A stretch of 64,000 nt of DNA from Spongiibacter marinus (GCF_016906995.1 NZ_JAFBBD010000001.1:434001-498000); one strand, 5' to 3'; numbered from the stretch's first letter, positions 40,076-49,621 are shown. Translations and numbers: made by a program. Notes: generated by a model not told the origin, from the sequence alone.

Positions 40076-41097
40076 AGCGTTGACGGGGCCTGCTCAATAA
40101 CGCAGTTCAACAGCGCGGCTTCCATGCCCTCAAATACGGCTGGGTCGGCGCTAATGCACTCCACGCGGCTGTCCATACATTCATCAAGCGACACCTCTGT
40201 TAGCACGCCGTCGGCTTTGTTGTAGGCGGTGATACCTCGGTCAGTAATAAACACGCCTTTTAGGCGCTCCGCGTTAATACCCAGCAGCAGGTCATAAAGC
40301 TGCTGACTGTTGAAGGTCCACTCCGGCTTGAATATCCAGCCGCGACTAAAGAAGCCCTCGCCCTGATTGTCGATACTGAGATAGCCCGCCTCGGGTATCT
40401 CCGGATCGATAACCGCCGCTTCGGTTTCATGGTGGTGATGGTGATGAGGGAGCTGATGTTCGGGGGCCGGCGCTGCCAACCACTCCAGCGCCAATTGCCC
40501 GTGGGTAACTTGAAAGACTGACTTCGCGTCCAGTCCGATGTCTGCTTCAAGAAAGCTCAACAGGGCAGGAAAGTCCTTTGCCTCGTATTGGTCGGCCTTG
40601 TTGGCAACAATCACGTCGGCAATCGCTAATTGCTGTAAAAATGTCGGGTGCTGGGTGTAGCGCTCATCACTGACTTTGCGCGCATCTACCAGGGTAACGG
40701 TGGCGCGAAGATCGAGCAGGTCTTTGTAGTGGTCGGCAGACAACACCGCCAACACCTCTTTGGGGTGGCCGAGGCCGGTGGGCTCGATAATGAGTCGATG
40801 GGGCCGAGAGCGGGACAGCAGTCGATTCATCGCGATCTGCATGGGCAGCCCCGCTGCACAACACATGCAGCCGCCGGGTACTTCGCTGATGAATACACCG
40901 GAGTCCTCCGACTCGCGGCCGCCTAATACACTGCCGTCGATACCGATTTCACCAAATTCATTGACTAGCACCGCCCAGCGTTCATCGGCGGGTTTTTGCT
41001 TAAGCAAATGAAGAATGGCGGTGGACTTGCCCACGCCGAGAAAGCCAGTAATGACATTCGTGGGGATGGCGCTCAGTTTTTCTTTGCGGGAACTCAT
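40063..41097 (-). CDS. CobW/ZigA-type zinc metallochaperone GTPase
   Basis: 344 residues. Walker A GFLGVGKST (18-26), the metal-binding CxCC in PGGCMCC (Cys77, 79, 80), the GTPase NKAD motif, six consecutive His (218-223), and the COG0523 C-terminal domain. Under zinc limitation such GTPases deliver zinc to key enzymes. Part of the leftward zinc group after merC. Confidence 0.93.
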   Translation of the reverse strand: MSSRKEKLSAIPTNVITGFLGVGKSTAILHLLKQKPADERWAVLVNEFGEIGIDGSVLGGRESEDSGVFISEVPGGCMCCAAGLPMQIAMNRLLSRSRPHRLIIEPTGLGHPKEVLAVLSADHYKDLLDLRATVTLVDARKVSDERYTQHPTFLQQLAIADVIVANKADQYEAKDFPALLSFLEADIGLDAKSVFQVTHGQLALEWLAAPAPEHQLPHHHHHHETEAAVIDPEIPEAGYLSIDNQGEGFFSRGWIFKPEWTFNSQQLYDLLLGINAERLKGVFITDRGITAYNKADGVLTEVSLDECMDSRVECISADPAVFEGMEAALLNCVIEQAPSTLYSV

Positions 41098-41163
41098 TAC
41101 ATACCTTTATGGCGGGTTGTCGTCGCGCCGTCGCTACAAAGACCGACCGCAGCATTTTTCGAA

Positions 41164-41568
41164 TTAACGTTCATTGCCGCAGGGGCAGTTCAGTTGCTGG
41201 CAGAGTCGATGATTTATCCAGTGCCCGACAGCAATAAGTGACGCGCCCAGTAGCGACGCCAGTTTTTCCCCAGTTTCGCCCAGTAGGTCGTGGCCCCACA
41301 GCGCGGTGAAGGAAAGAATCAACAAGTCGGGAATACCCCAGCGCAAGGTGCTGAAATTGTGATGCCGACGGCAGCCAAGGCCAAGCGCCACCACACTGAT
41401 CGGCAACACGGCGATAAGTAGCCATTGGTGGAAGGCTTCGCTGGCAAAACCGGAGGCAGCCAGCGTTGGTGCCATGACCAGTGCTACAGGTAATAACAGG
41501 CAATGTATGGCGCAAAATAAAGAAAGGCCAATGGCCGTTTTATCCAAGCTGGCAGCGGGTGTCTTCAC
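41164..41568 (-). CDS. MerC-domain membrane protein
   Basis: 134 residues, four hydrophobic segments and the MerC pattern LFCAIHCLLLPVAL with paired Cys near the first helix, and a C-terminal Cys cluster (CQQLNCPC). MerC proteins take up mercury or other soft metals; beside zinc genes a zinc role is likely but inferred. Between zrgA and the CobW gene. Confidence 0.85.
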   Translation of the reverse strand: MKTPAASLDKTAIGLSLFCAIHCLLLPVALVMAPTLAASGFASEAFHQWLLIAVLPISVVALGLGCRRHHNFSTLRWGIPDLLILSFTALWGHDLLGETGEKLASLLGASLIAVGHWINHRLCQQLNCPCGNER

Positions 41569-41628
41569 ATGGTCTCCAAAATCACGGGTAGAGGTATTTC
41601 GTATTCCCTCGCCACATCGTAGGTGGGG

Positions 41629-42180
41629 TTACTTAAATATAATGTGTTGTTGGTTGTGGTTTATGTTGGCCGCTCCCTGACGATGATTCAGTACCCACTG
41701 AGCGTTCAGCGAATGTATGCTGGGAAAGACGCGTTGGATGCTGGTAGAAAGCGACTGCAATGTCTCGGCGCGCTTGCACTGATATCCATAGCTTGCGACA
41801 ACATCGTTGTGACGCTGATGGGCGCTGTCGTTTGACGAGCCCGCGATGTCGATCGACACCGTTGTGAGTTGGCAAGTCCCGCCTTCTAAGCGAAAAAGTG
41901 AACCGCCGTCAGACAGTTTTGCCCGCGCTTGCTCGGCGGCCTGCAAATAGTCGGCGTGCTCTACCGGGTGTTCAAATCCTAAGATGTTCAGCGCTGGCGA
42001 GCGCAGCTCAATGCTCAGCATTTCGCCATCTTGTAGTAGTTGCAGTTCCGCCACGCCGTGAACGTGGGCATGGTGATGTTGTGCATGCAGCGGGCTACCC
42101 GCTAGGGCGCAGGCCACAATGGCGAGATACGCGGTGTATCTCGCCACGCGTGTTGCTAACCGGGAGCCCGCCGGCCTCAC
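41629..42180 (-). CDS. zrgA: Periplasmic zinc-binding protein, DUF2796/ZrgA
   Basis: 183 residues with a signal peptide, then QHHHAHVHGVAELQLL, the His-rich mature N-terminus of DUF2796/ZrgA proteins, and SIELRSPALNILGFEHP. It would bind zinc in the periplasm for the ZrgBC transporter. GTG 42180 directly follows the receptor stop, so they are coupled. Confidence 0.88.
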   Translation of the reverse strand: MRPAGSRLATRVARYTAYLAIVACALAGSPLHAQHHHAHVHGVAELQLLQDGEMLSIELRSPALNILGFEHPVEHADYLQAAEQARAKLSDGGSLFRLEGGTCQLTTVSIDIAGSSNDSAHQRHNDVVASYGYQCKRAETLQSLSTSIQRVFPSIHSLNAQWVLNHRQGAANINHNQQHIIFK

Positions 42181-44619
42181 TTAGAAGCTACCCCGAACGC
42201 CGAGGCTAAAGCCGCGGCCTGGCAGTGGTGCGCGATCCTTCAGGAAGGAGGAGTGCACGCGCGCTTCTTCATCAGTCAGGTTGCTGCCCTTCACGTAGAC
42301 AGTGACGTCGCCGGGGTATACCGCAAAGGTATAGGCGAGCTCCGCATCGATCATGGTGTAGGCGCCGGTAACGGTTTCCAGCTCGGCCACTTGGTCTTGT
42401 TCCAGATAACGCGTGGCGCTGATCTCTGCATCCCAGCCATTGCTGCTGTAAGCCAACTGGCTGCCTAGTCGCGCGGGCGGAATGCGGGGCAGGTCACCGC
42501 CGTCGTCGAGTTCACCCCAGGTGCGGTCCGCCCACAGGCTCAGTTTAAAGGGTGACGCGAGTTGCCATGCTAGCTGAGCTTCCATGCCGTACAGTGTGGC
42601 ATCGGCCTGTTCAAATACGTAAAGGGGTAGCTCCCTGTGCGCGTGCTCTTCCTCTGCGCCGGCGTCGTGCTCGTCATGCTCATGGCCTTCAATATCTTCG
42701 CTGCTTAGGCCGGTATTGCGCTCGCAATAAAAGTTATCCACTTCGTTGTAGAACACATTCAGCACCCAGGCGACATTGCCGGTGTGTTTGCGAAGGCTTA
42801 GGTCAATGTTGTTTGAGGTTTCTTCTTCCACATCGTTTAGGTAGTGGAAGTGCGGATCGTCGCCTTCGTGTAAACGCAGCAGGGCGCCGACTTCAAAATT
42901 GCCGGTGGCTATGTGCGGGCCGTAGGAAAACAACTCCGCAGCACTCGGCGCGCGCTGGGCATGGGTAAGCGAGATACCGGCGTTGTAGTCAGGTGCGAAG
43001 TCCCACACTACGCCAGCGGAAACACTGTAGGGCGTGAAGTCGAGGTCGTCGAAGTGCAGTAACTCGTGGTCATGCTCTTCTTCTTCCATTGCCTCTTCGC
43101 CGTGGTGGTGCTCCTCCCATTCAATGGGGTCGGCTTCAATGCTGACTTTCTCGACGCGTGCACCCAGTTGCCAGAGGAAATTGCCGACATGTTTTTCTTG
43201 CATCACGGCAATGGCAAAGCTTTCGGTGCGGCTCGGTGGCGTAAAGGCTTCCTCGCCAATCGCTTCGAAGTCAGTGCTTTTTGCTTCAAATGACAGCGCG
43301 CCTTTCCAGCCGGAAAATTCCTGCAGCAGTAAATCAATGCGGGCTTGCAGTGTTTCGTTTTTAAACACGGTGCCGGTTTCGCCGCCTTCAATTTCAGCGT
43401 GCTCGTAGTCGGTGTAACCAAGGCGGGTGTTAATACCGCTCAGCAGCGCGTTGTCCAGCGACAGCTCGCTGATCAACTGCCAGCGATCTTGTGTAAGGTC
43501 GGAGAGCACACCTTCATCGTCGTGGTGCTCTTCGTCATGGTGCTCGTCTTCGTGAGCGTCTTCATGGCCTTCCTCTTCGTGCTCGCCATGACTGTGGCCG
43601 GGTACGCCATTCAGGCGCTCAAGGCGGCCATAGGAAACACCCACGTAGCCGTTGTCCAGCAGTAAGCTACCGCCAATATTGAAGCCCTCGCTCTCTGATG
43701 CGCTGTCTTCAAGTACACCCTCGCGGTGCTCCTCGTGACCTTCTTCCTCGTGTTCTTCTTCGGTTTCCAGAACAGCGATGCCGGGAATCTCGTAGTCGTT
43801 ACCCTCGCGGCAGAAGCCATCAACATGAAAGGCGAAGAACTCATTGCCGCCGGTAAAGGCCAGAGACGCTTCGTTTTCGTCGGCGACCGTATTGTGGCCA
43901 ATCGAGAATGCGCCAGTGGGCTCGCTGGAGGAGGGCACGCGGTCATCGACGATGTTGACGACACCGCCAATGGCGCCAGAGCCGTAAAACAGGGTGGCAG
44001 GGCCGCGCAGAATTTCAATTTGCTGGGCGGTCATCGCTTCGGTGGCAACCACGTGGTCCGGGCCAACCCGGGATGCATCGCTGACATCCAGGCTGTTTTG
44101 GGTGATCAACACCCGTGGGCCGTTAAGGCCGCGAATAATCGGGGTGCTGGATACCGGGCCGAAGTAGCTGGAGTGAACACCCACTTCGTTTTTCAGCGTT
44201 TCGCCGAGGGTGGATGCCTGCTTACGGCGAAGTTCTTCGCCGCTGACAACGGTAACCGGCTGAGCCGATTCCATTACCGAGATGTGCAGTGGCAAACCCA
44301 CAACATCAACCTGCTCAATGGGTGAGCGACGCAGGGTGATGCTCAGCTTGTCGCTGCCGGCATCCAGGTGCAGTGTCTGGTGGCTAAAGCCAGGCGCGCT
44401 GATGTGAATCTCTTCAGGCAGTTCCGCGCCGGTATCGAGGTTGAAGCGACCATCGGCAGACGTGCTGGCGGTTTGTTTGCTACCCACTGCTTCAATGGTT
44501 GCCCCGTAGACGGGTTTACCTTGGGTATCGCTGACCTGGCCGGTCAACGCATGAGCGGCACTGGATAGCGCCAGCCCCGAAATGCCGATCAGGGCGCAGT
44601 GCCCCAAAACTACTTTCAT
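42181..44619 (-). CDS. znuD: ZnuD-like TonB-dependent zinc receptor with His/Glu-rich loops
   Basis: 812 residues. After the signal peptide there is a CarboxypepD-like domain (GKPVYGATIEAVG), then the plug (QQIEILRGPATLFYGSGAIGGVVNIVD) and barrel. Four His/Glu-rich loops lie at about 286-303, 340-370, 500-520 and 643-660, the last strongly His/Asp. These loops capture zinc at the cell surface in ZnuD of Neisseria. Between the DUF1826 gene and zrgA in the zinc operon. Confidence 0.9.
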   Translation of the reverse strand: MKVVLGHCALIGISGLALSSAAHALTGQVSDTQGKPVYGATIEAVGSKQTASTSADGRFNLDTGAELPEEIHISAPGFSHQTLHLDAGSDKLSITLRRSPIEQVDVVGLPLHISVMESAQPVTVVSGEELRRKQASTLGETLKNEVGVHSSYFGPVSSTPIIRGLNGPRVLITQNSLDVSDASRVGPDHVVATEAMTAQQIEILRGPATLFYGSGAIGGVVNIVDDRVPSSSEPTGAFSIGHNTVADENEASLAFTGGNEFFAFHVDGFCREGNDYEIPGIAVLETEEEHEEEGHEEHREGVLEDSASESEGFNIGGSLLLDNGYVGVSYGRLERLNGVPGHSHGEHEEEGHEDAHEDEHHDEEHHDDEGVLSDLTQDRWQLISELSLDNALLSGINTRLGYTDYEHAEIEGGETGTVFKNETLQARIDLLLQEFSGWKGALSFEAKSTDFEAIGEEAFTPPSRTESFAIAVMQEKHVGNFLWQLGARVEKVSIEADPIEWEEHHHGEEAMEEEEHDHELLHFDDLDFTPYSVSAGVVWDFAPDYNAGISLTHAQRAPSAAELFSYGPHIATGNFEVGALLRLHEGDDPHFHYLNDVEEETSNNIDLSLRKHTGNVAWVLNVFYNEVDNFYCERNTGLSSEDIEGHEHDEHDAGAEEEHAHRELPLYVFEQADATLYGMEAQLAWQLASPFKLSLWADRTWGELDDGGDLPRIPPARLGSQLAYSSNGWDAEISATRYLEQDQVAELETVTGAYTMIDAELAYTFAVYPGDVTVYVKGSNLTDEEARVHSSFLKDRAPLPGRGFSLGVRGSF

Positions 44620-44662
44620 TGTCCGCTCCTATTGGTATTGGGTTTTGCCTGTATGTTCAGGC

Positions 44663-45315
44663 TTATAAAAAGTCGAGAGTTAACAGTAATCGCTGTTGGC
44701 CCGGCGCGACGGCGGGTGAACGGTGAACCAGGCCAGCGCCTTCGTTCCCCTCCCAGTTTTCGCCTTTTAGCAGGGCCACATGGTGTGTTTGCAAGGTATT
44801 GATGTCGCTTGCCGCGGGATACAAACCGCTATCGGCATCGCTGAGGCCGCGGCTACCCGCGCCCAATTTGCTGCGGTCTACGCAGTGGTGCGGCAGCCAT
44901 TGGGTGCCGGGGCCGCTGTAGCTGGTTACCAGCCGACAAGCCACGTTGTCGGTGTGGAACTTGGGGCACATCTTGCCGCTCAGGGGGTGAGCCGCAGGCC
45001 GACGGCGTCCAGTTCAAATAGCAGGCTAAACATATCGGCCAGAAGCTGGATGTCGCTGCTTAGTGCTGGATACGCTGTTAATACTGGCTCGGCCTCGCTC
45101 AGTGTACTGAGCTGGCTTGTTGGCAAAGAGAGACTGCAGCCGCGAAAGCGGCCTTCTTTTAATAAGGCGTCGCACTCGGCGTTAAGCGCCGGGCTAACGG
45201 CGCGCTGCCAAACCGCCATATTGACGTCGGCCCGGTAGGTATCGCCGAAGATTTCCGCGCTGTCACCGGCGACGGTGTACACCTCGGGCATCGATGTTTG
45301 CAGTGGGATAGCCAT
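44663..45315 (-). pseudogene. DUF1826 protein broken by a 1-base deletion in a C run
   Basis: The first part (start 45315) runs ELDAVGLRLTP then stops at about 44980; the frame one base over continues MCPKFHTDNV, CRLVTSYSGPGTQWLPHH, DRSKLG and HVALLKGENWEGNEG to 44663, the DUF1826 core. The junction is a run of five C read as CTCACCCCCTGAGC; six C would restore one frame. DUF1826 genes often accompany COG0523 GTPases and zinc receptors. First gene of the leftward zinc operon. Confidence 0.88.
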
Positions 45316-45672
45316 ATTGTCGCGCCTCCGCGGTGGTCACGCCTATCAGCCTGTTGCCGTCCCCATTGTTTTTGCCGTGGTGTTCTGCAACGCCGGGCAA
45401 ACAAAACGGGTTCTGCCAGTGAGTAATTCGGACAAAATGATATGTTATAACATGTCTAAAGAAAAGAGGGAGGTGACATTTCTCAGATCGGGTATGGGTA
45501 TTGCTTGCTTAAGAGGAGAGTGGTCGGGTCTATTAATAGGGGCTGTGAACAGAGCCGAGGGGCCGCGTGTTGACCAAACGGTTGTTGGGCCGCCCTCTAA
45601 ATTGGGGATTCATCTGCCGTTGAGCGCTGCTAAGATGATCCGGGCCGCTGAAAACTTTCTCTGGGAGCCACC
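45316..45672. other. Gene-free stretch between the zinc operon and the ankyrin lipoprotein
   Basis: Besides the Zur-like box I see no coding frame, terminator or RNA gene. The 133-codon frame at 45275-45676 lacks a ribosome-binding site and family-like sequence, and I reject it. Confidence 0.5.
45439..45456 (-). promoter_or_regulatory. Zur-box-like operator upstream of the zinc operon
   Basis: ATGTTATAACAT (45442-45453) is a perfect 12-bp palindrome, extended by matching bases to GATATGTTATAACATGTC, close to the Zur consensus. It lies 124 bases upstream of the first leftward gene. Confidence 0.7.
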
Positions 45673-48273
45673 ATGACTCGCATAAATACTTTGTTCTCCA
45701 AAGGCTTACTTGCCCTCTGCTGTGCACTGCTCTCTGCCTGTGCCAGCTTCTCGGACTACACCACCGCTGCAAACCAGGGCGATATGGCTTTTATCGACAG
45801 CTACCTTGCCGAGGGTGGTGCGGTCGATGAGCGCGATGGCATGGGCTACACCGCCCTGCACCGCGCTGCACAAAGCGGCCGATTGGCGGTCGTGACGCGT
45901 TTACTTGATGCCGGTGCGAACCCCAATGTGGAAATGGGAGAAAGCCAGGAAAATGCCCTGATTGCGGCCGCGGGTGCCAGTGCCAATAGTGCTGACATGG
46001 TGGCGGCTCTGCTGCGCAGTGGTGGCGACCCCAATCAGGCCAATGCATTTGGTAAAACGCCGCTGTGGGCCGCGGTGAGCATGAATAATGTCGAGGCCGC
46101 GCGCCAGCTGATGGATGCCGGTGCCGACCCCGACGTGCAGGTGACTGGCTATACCCCCCTGATGTTGGCCGCCCATAACAAGTACAGCGAATTGGTGCGC
46201 TTGCTGCTGGTGCGCGGCGCCGATGTTGAGGCCGTGAGCAATGGCGTTGTGGCCGGTTACAACGCGCTGTACTTCGGTGTTGAACGCCGCAACTGGAACC
46301 AAAAAAGTGGCTGGCAGAGTGCGACCCGCCTCGGCCCGGTGGCCGCCTCTCATCGCGGTGTAAACGGTGTTAATGAAGCCTTTTTGCACAGTGAGCAGCA
46401 AAAAGTCGTGGATATGTTGCTGGCTGCCGGTAGCGACCCCAATATCCGCGGCAAGTGGACACCGCTGACACGCGCCGCGCGTCAGGGCGCGGATGCAGGA
46501 GTTGTTGAGTCGCTGTTGCTGGCAGGTGCCGAGGCGGATAAGAAAACCCCCGACGATTACAGCGCCCTGTATCTCGCTGCGGGCTGGAACCGCGACGAGC
46601 AGGTCGGCCTGTTATTGGCGGCGGGCGCCGATGTGAACCTGGGCAATGACAACGAATTTGAGACCGCCTTATTCAACGCGGCAAATAACGGCCATGTTGG
46701 CCCGGTAAAACGCCTGCTGGCGGCCGGGGCAAATGTTGAGCTAGCCGATACGGAAGGCTTCACGCCGCTTTATTTGGCCAGCTATGAGGGCTATGCAGAA
46801 GTGGTTCGACTTCTACTGGCAGCGGGTGCGAATACTGATACACGCAATGGCAAAGGTGATTGGAGCCCTCTGCAAACTGCGGCGGAACGAGGCCATACCG
46901 ATGTTGTTCGAGAATTGGTGGCGGCCGGTGCCGATGTTGATCAAAGAAGTAAGCGCCAATCAACGGCAACGTATTTTGCAGCGAAGTCGGGTAAGAAGGC
47001 TACGGACGACATTATTAAAATGTTGGCGGTGGCGGGTGCCGATGTTAACGCTCGCTGTGACGGTGGTTACTACGCTCTACACATCGCTGCCGATAAAGGT
47101 TACTACGACACCGTAAAGACCTTGCTTTCCTTGGGTGCCAACCCCAACCTGCGCGACAAAGACAATGAGTCGGCGCTGGATATTGCTATGCGCCACGGTT
47201 ACAAAAAAACCACAGCCTATATTCAGCAATACGGTGGCCAGACCAACTCCTATAAAAAGTCCAACAGCGGCGATATGTTTGGCAAAATCTTCGCCACGGT
47301 GGCGATTGGCGCCATTGCCGGCAGTGCCGATATTCCCATCGAAAACTCGCTGGATGTGATGGGAGCGGCCGTTGGCGATATTTGGGTAGACGATGGCAAG
47401 GGCACGCGCCTGGCGCAAATGCAGCAACAGGTTGCTCAGGGCACTTACCAAATTAAAGACCCCGCGCTGCGCCGTTTGGCAGAAACCCGCGTGCAACTTG
47501 AGCAGCAAAATCGCGAAATTCAACAGCAGGTTGCGGCCTACAACGCCGAACAAAAGCGTCGCCAGGAAGAGCAGCGAGCGCAAATCGCAATGAAGCAGGC
47601 CCAGTACGCTGAGCAAAAAGCGGCGTATGAACAACGCCAACGAGAAGCCGCAATAGCGCGCCAGGAAGCTGCCCGCGCAGCAGAGCAGGCACGCCGCGAA
47701 GCGGAGCAGCGCCGCCGAGAGCAACAAGCCCAACAGCAAGTCCAGCAACAGCAGGAGGCCGCGCAGGCACGCGAGCGTGAGACCGCCAAGCGCGCAGCAG
47801 AAGCGGCGCGCCCCAAACCGCGCTCGGGCAGTATTAACAGCGGCCGCATGAATACCGCAGAGAAGGCGAATTGTGATTGTGAGGGAACACTGACCAAGCA
47901 GAACTTCTCCGTTGGCGCGTGCCAAGTGGCCTCGTTGAAGGTGGCCTACGAGGTGAGTCACTTCTTTGGTGAGCCCTTGGTGAAAGGCGACTACAAATGG
48001 CAGAAGGGCGGCGCAGAAGATGACTGCCTGCCGAGCGACTTTACCCTGTGGCTGAAAATCCAAAATGGCGATGCCTTTGGCTATGTGGAAATCGACCCCG
48101 CGATCCCTCGTGCGGGTCAGGTGTCTTTTTCGGGCACCGCCAGCAGCCCCGACTGGGACAGCTTCATCTGCGGTTATCAGGGCGGAACACGCACCGCCTG
48201 CTTCGACGCGGAAACCGCGAAAACCCTCTACAAGCAGGGCCGGGTGGTTGGCTTTGAGGTCTCCCACCAATGA
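45673..48273 (+). CDS. Ankyrin-repeat lipoprotein with a Gln-rich coiled coil and C-terminal domain
   Basis: 866 residues. A lipobox (LLSAC, about 19-23) is followed by about 14 ankyrin repeats (about 30-510; GYTALHRAAQSGRLAVVTRLLDAGA and similar), a short Gly-rich hydrophobic segment (535-560), a Gln/Arg/Ala coiled coil (about 595-720) and a Cys-containing C-terminal domain (about 730-866; CDCEGTLTKQ, CQVASLKVAYEVS). It is probably anchored to the outer membrane and displays a protein-binding surface. It shares ATGA with the next gene, so the pair is coupled. Function unknown. Confidence 0.85.
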   Translation: MTRINTLFSKGLLALCCALLSACASFSDYTTAANQGDMAFIDSYLAEGGAVDERDGMGYTALHRAAQSGRLAVVTRLLDAGANPNVEMGESQENALIAAAGASANSADMVAALLRSGGDPNQANAFGKTPLWAAVSMNNVEAARQLMDAGADPDVQVTGYTPLMLAAHNKYSELVRLLLVRGADVEAVSNGVVAGYNALYFGVERRNWNQKSGWQSATRLGPVAASHRGVNGVNEAFLHSEQQKVVDMLLAAGSDPNIRGKWTPLTRAARQGADAGVVESLLLAGAEADKKTPDDYSALYLAAGWNRDEQVGLLLAAGADVNLGNDNEFETALFNAANNGHVGPVKRLLAAGANVELADTEGFTPLYLASYEGYAEVVRLLLAAGANTDTRNGKGDWSPLQTAAERGHTDVVRELVAAGADVDQRSKRQSTATYFAAKSGKKATDDIIKMLAVAGADVNARCDGGYYALHIAADKGYYDTVKTLLSLGANPNLRDKDNESALDIAMRHGYKKTTAYIQQYGGQTNSYKKSNSGDMFGKIFATVAIGAIAGSADIPIENSLDVMGAAVGDIWVDDGKGTRLAQMQQQVAQGTYQIKDPALRRLAETRVQLEQQNREIQQQVAAYNAEQKRRQEEQRAQIAMKQAQYAEQKAAYEQRQREAAIARQEAARAAEQARREAEQRRREQQAQQQVQQQQEAAQARERETAKRAAEAARPKPRSGSINSGRMNTAEKANCDCEGTLTKQNFSVGACQVASLKVAYEVSHFFGEPLVKGDYKWQKGGAEDDCLPSDFTLWLKIQNGDAFGYVEIDPAIPRAGQVSFSGTASSPDWDSFICGYQGGTRTACFDAETAKTLYKQGRVVGFEVSHQ

Positions 48274-48728
48274 TCGCTCCCTATGAACCCCGCGACTGCC
48301 AGTATCTGGAGACATGGCAGCTTGGGGATTGGCGCATGAAGGCCTACGGCATTCGCTATGGCGACGCGCCAATCCAGCCGCAGTTGTTGCGCGCAGCAAA
48401 ACAGCTAACTGCAGATAGGCTGGCAGATAGCGCCGATGTTAGTGCTCACTATCACGTGGGTTATGTCGGCGTTCATCAGGGTAAAACGGCGCACTTTGTC
48501 TTCGTTGATTGGTGGGCCGATGAAAATGAGCTTCACCACCACGTGTACGTGGCACCACTGGAAGACCCAACGGCCTTTCGCTATACCACTCCCTCAGGTT
48601 TAATCGCCTGTGTGTGGGATATGAAACTGATGGCCCTTGAGCGCAACGCTTGGGTGGAAACGGTATTGGCAAACCCGGCGGGCAGCGTTGAGGACTACCT
48701 GGCTCGACACATGAACGGGCCGCTTTAG
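48270..48728 (+). CDS. Conserved hypothetical protein, translation-coupled to the ankyrin lipoprotein
   Basis: 152 residues. Recognisable conserved stretches are WRMKAYGIRYG, HFVFVDWWADENELHHHVYVA and VWDMKLMALERNAWVETVLA, suggesting a known but unnamed family. No signal peptide or helix. Start overlaps the previous stop as ATGA. I do not know its role. Confidence 0.75.
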   Translation: MIAPYEPRDCQYLETWQLGDWRMKAYGIRYGDAPIQPQLLRAAKQLTADRLADSADVSAHYHVGYVGVHQGKTAHFVFVDWWADENELHHHVYVAPLEDPTAFRYTTPSGLIACVWDMKLMALERNAWVETVLANPAGSVEDYLARHMNGPL

Positions 48729-48743
48729 CGGGAGCACGCGGTA

Positions 48744-49118
48744 ATGGAACACCCCTTTGCAGAACATATCGGCTTGCAGGTGCTGGAGCAGCGCGACGGA
48801 TACAGCGAATGTGAACTGACCCTGGACCCCGCCCGCCACATGAACCCCCATCAGGTGGTGCATGGCGCCGTGCTGTATGCGCTGGCCGACACCGGCATGG
48901 GGGCCGCGGTATATCCCGGTTTGGCGGCAGACGAGTACTGCGCCACGGTCGAGATCAAAATCAATTATTTTCGGCCTGCTATCGCTGGCATCGTGCGCTG
49001 TGTAACGGAAATGGTTAATCGTGGGCGCAGCCTTGCTAACCTTGAGTCGCGACTTTACTGCGGCGATAAGCTATTGGCGCAGGCCAACGGCAACTTCGCC
49101 ATTATTCCCCGCCGCTGA
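48744..49118 (+). CDS. PaaI-type hotdog thioesterase
   Basis: 124 residues of the hotdog fold: MNPHQVVHGAVLYALADTGMG is the PaaI signature (His, Gly, Asp), followed by EIKINYFRPA. It hydrolyses an acyl-CoA of unknown chain. GGGAGCACGCGGTA precedes the ATG. Convergent overlap of 17 bases with the next leftward gene. Confidence 0.9.
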   Translation: MEHPFAEHIGLQVLEQRDGYSECELTLDPARHMNPHQVVHGAVLYALADTGMGAAVYPGLAADEYCATVEIKINYFRPAIAGIVRCVTEMVNRGRSLANLESRLYCGDKLLAQANGNFAIIPRR

Positions 49119-49512
49119 AATTCCCCGCGCGCCTAGGGTGTACGGCCCACAGCAACCGGGCCACCAGCGTAGACAGTACCAGGCCCAGAGAGCTCAGCAG
49201 CCACACCAACACTGCGATATCGCGAATCGCGTGTTGGGAGAGGGTTGCCTGCACATTTATCGCAAAGGCCACGGCCGCGATGGGCGCCAGCGCGGCGGCG
49301 ATGGCGACGGTGGTATAGGGCTTGTGAAATAAAGAACGACTGCGGAAATAGGGCTTGATGGCCACCGCCAGCACCAGGCCGATCAAGCTGAGCAATACGC
49401 CGCATACCCAGGGCGTGATCGCGAGTAGGGAGTCAGAGGGCATCCACAAACAGGCTGCTGCGCCGAGAAGGCCCCACGCGGGCAGCAGTGTGCGGCAGGC
49501 AATGGTGAACAC
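49102..49512 (-). CDS. Small inner-membrane protein, unrecognised
   Basis: 136 residues with four hydrophobic helices (ITPWVCGVLLSLIGLVLAVA, TVAIAAALAPIAAVAFAI, DIAVLVWLLSSLGLVLSTLVA) and a short basic tail. No family recognised. It overlaps the thioesterase 3' end by 17 bases on the opposite strand. Confidence 0.65.
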   Translation of the reverse strand: MFTIACRTLLPAWGLLGAAACLWMPSDSLLAITPWVCGVLLSLIGLVLAVAIKPYFRSRSLFHKPYTTVAIAAALAPIAAVAFAINVQATLSQHAIRDIAVLVWLLSSLGLVLSTLVARLLWAVHPRRAGNFSGGE

Positions 49513-49621
49513 GATCTCTCCAAGCGTTGGCGGCTAAACAACGTTATACGGCGTATCGCGTTGGGGAGATTTTTCGCTACAAGCCAGCAGGCTGGAGCCA
49601 TTCAATGAGAGTAAGCGGGCC

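Noticed and set aside
45275-45676. 133-codon frame between the zinc operon and the ankyrin gene
   Set aside because: Covers the Zur-like box and promoter region; composition not protein-like.
47077-48399. 440-codon minus-strand frame under the ankyrin lipoprotein
   Set aside because: Leu/Cys/Arg-rich antisense of the Gln/Arg coil; no family resemblance.
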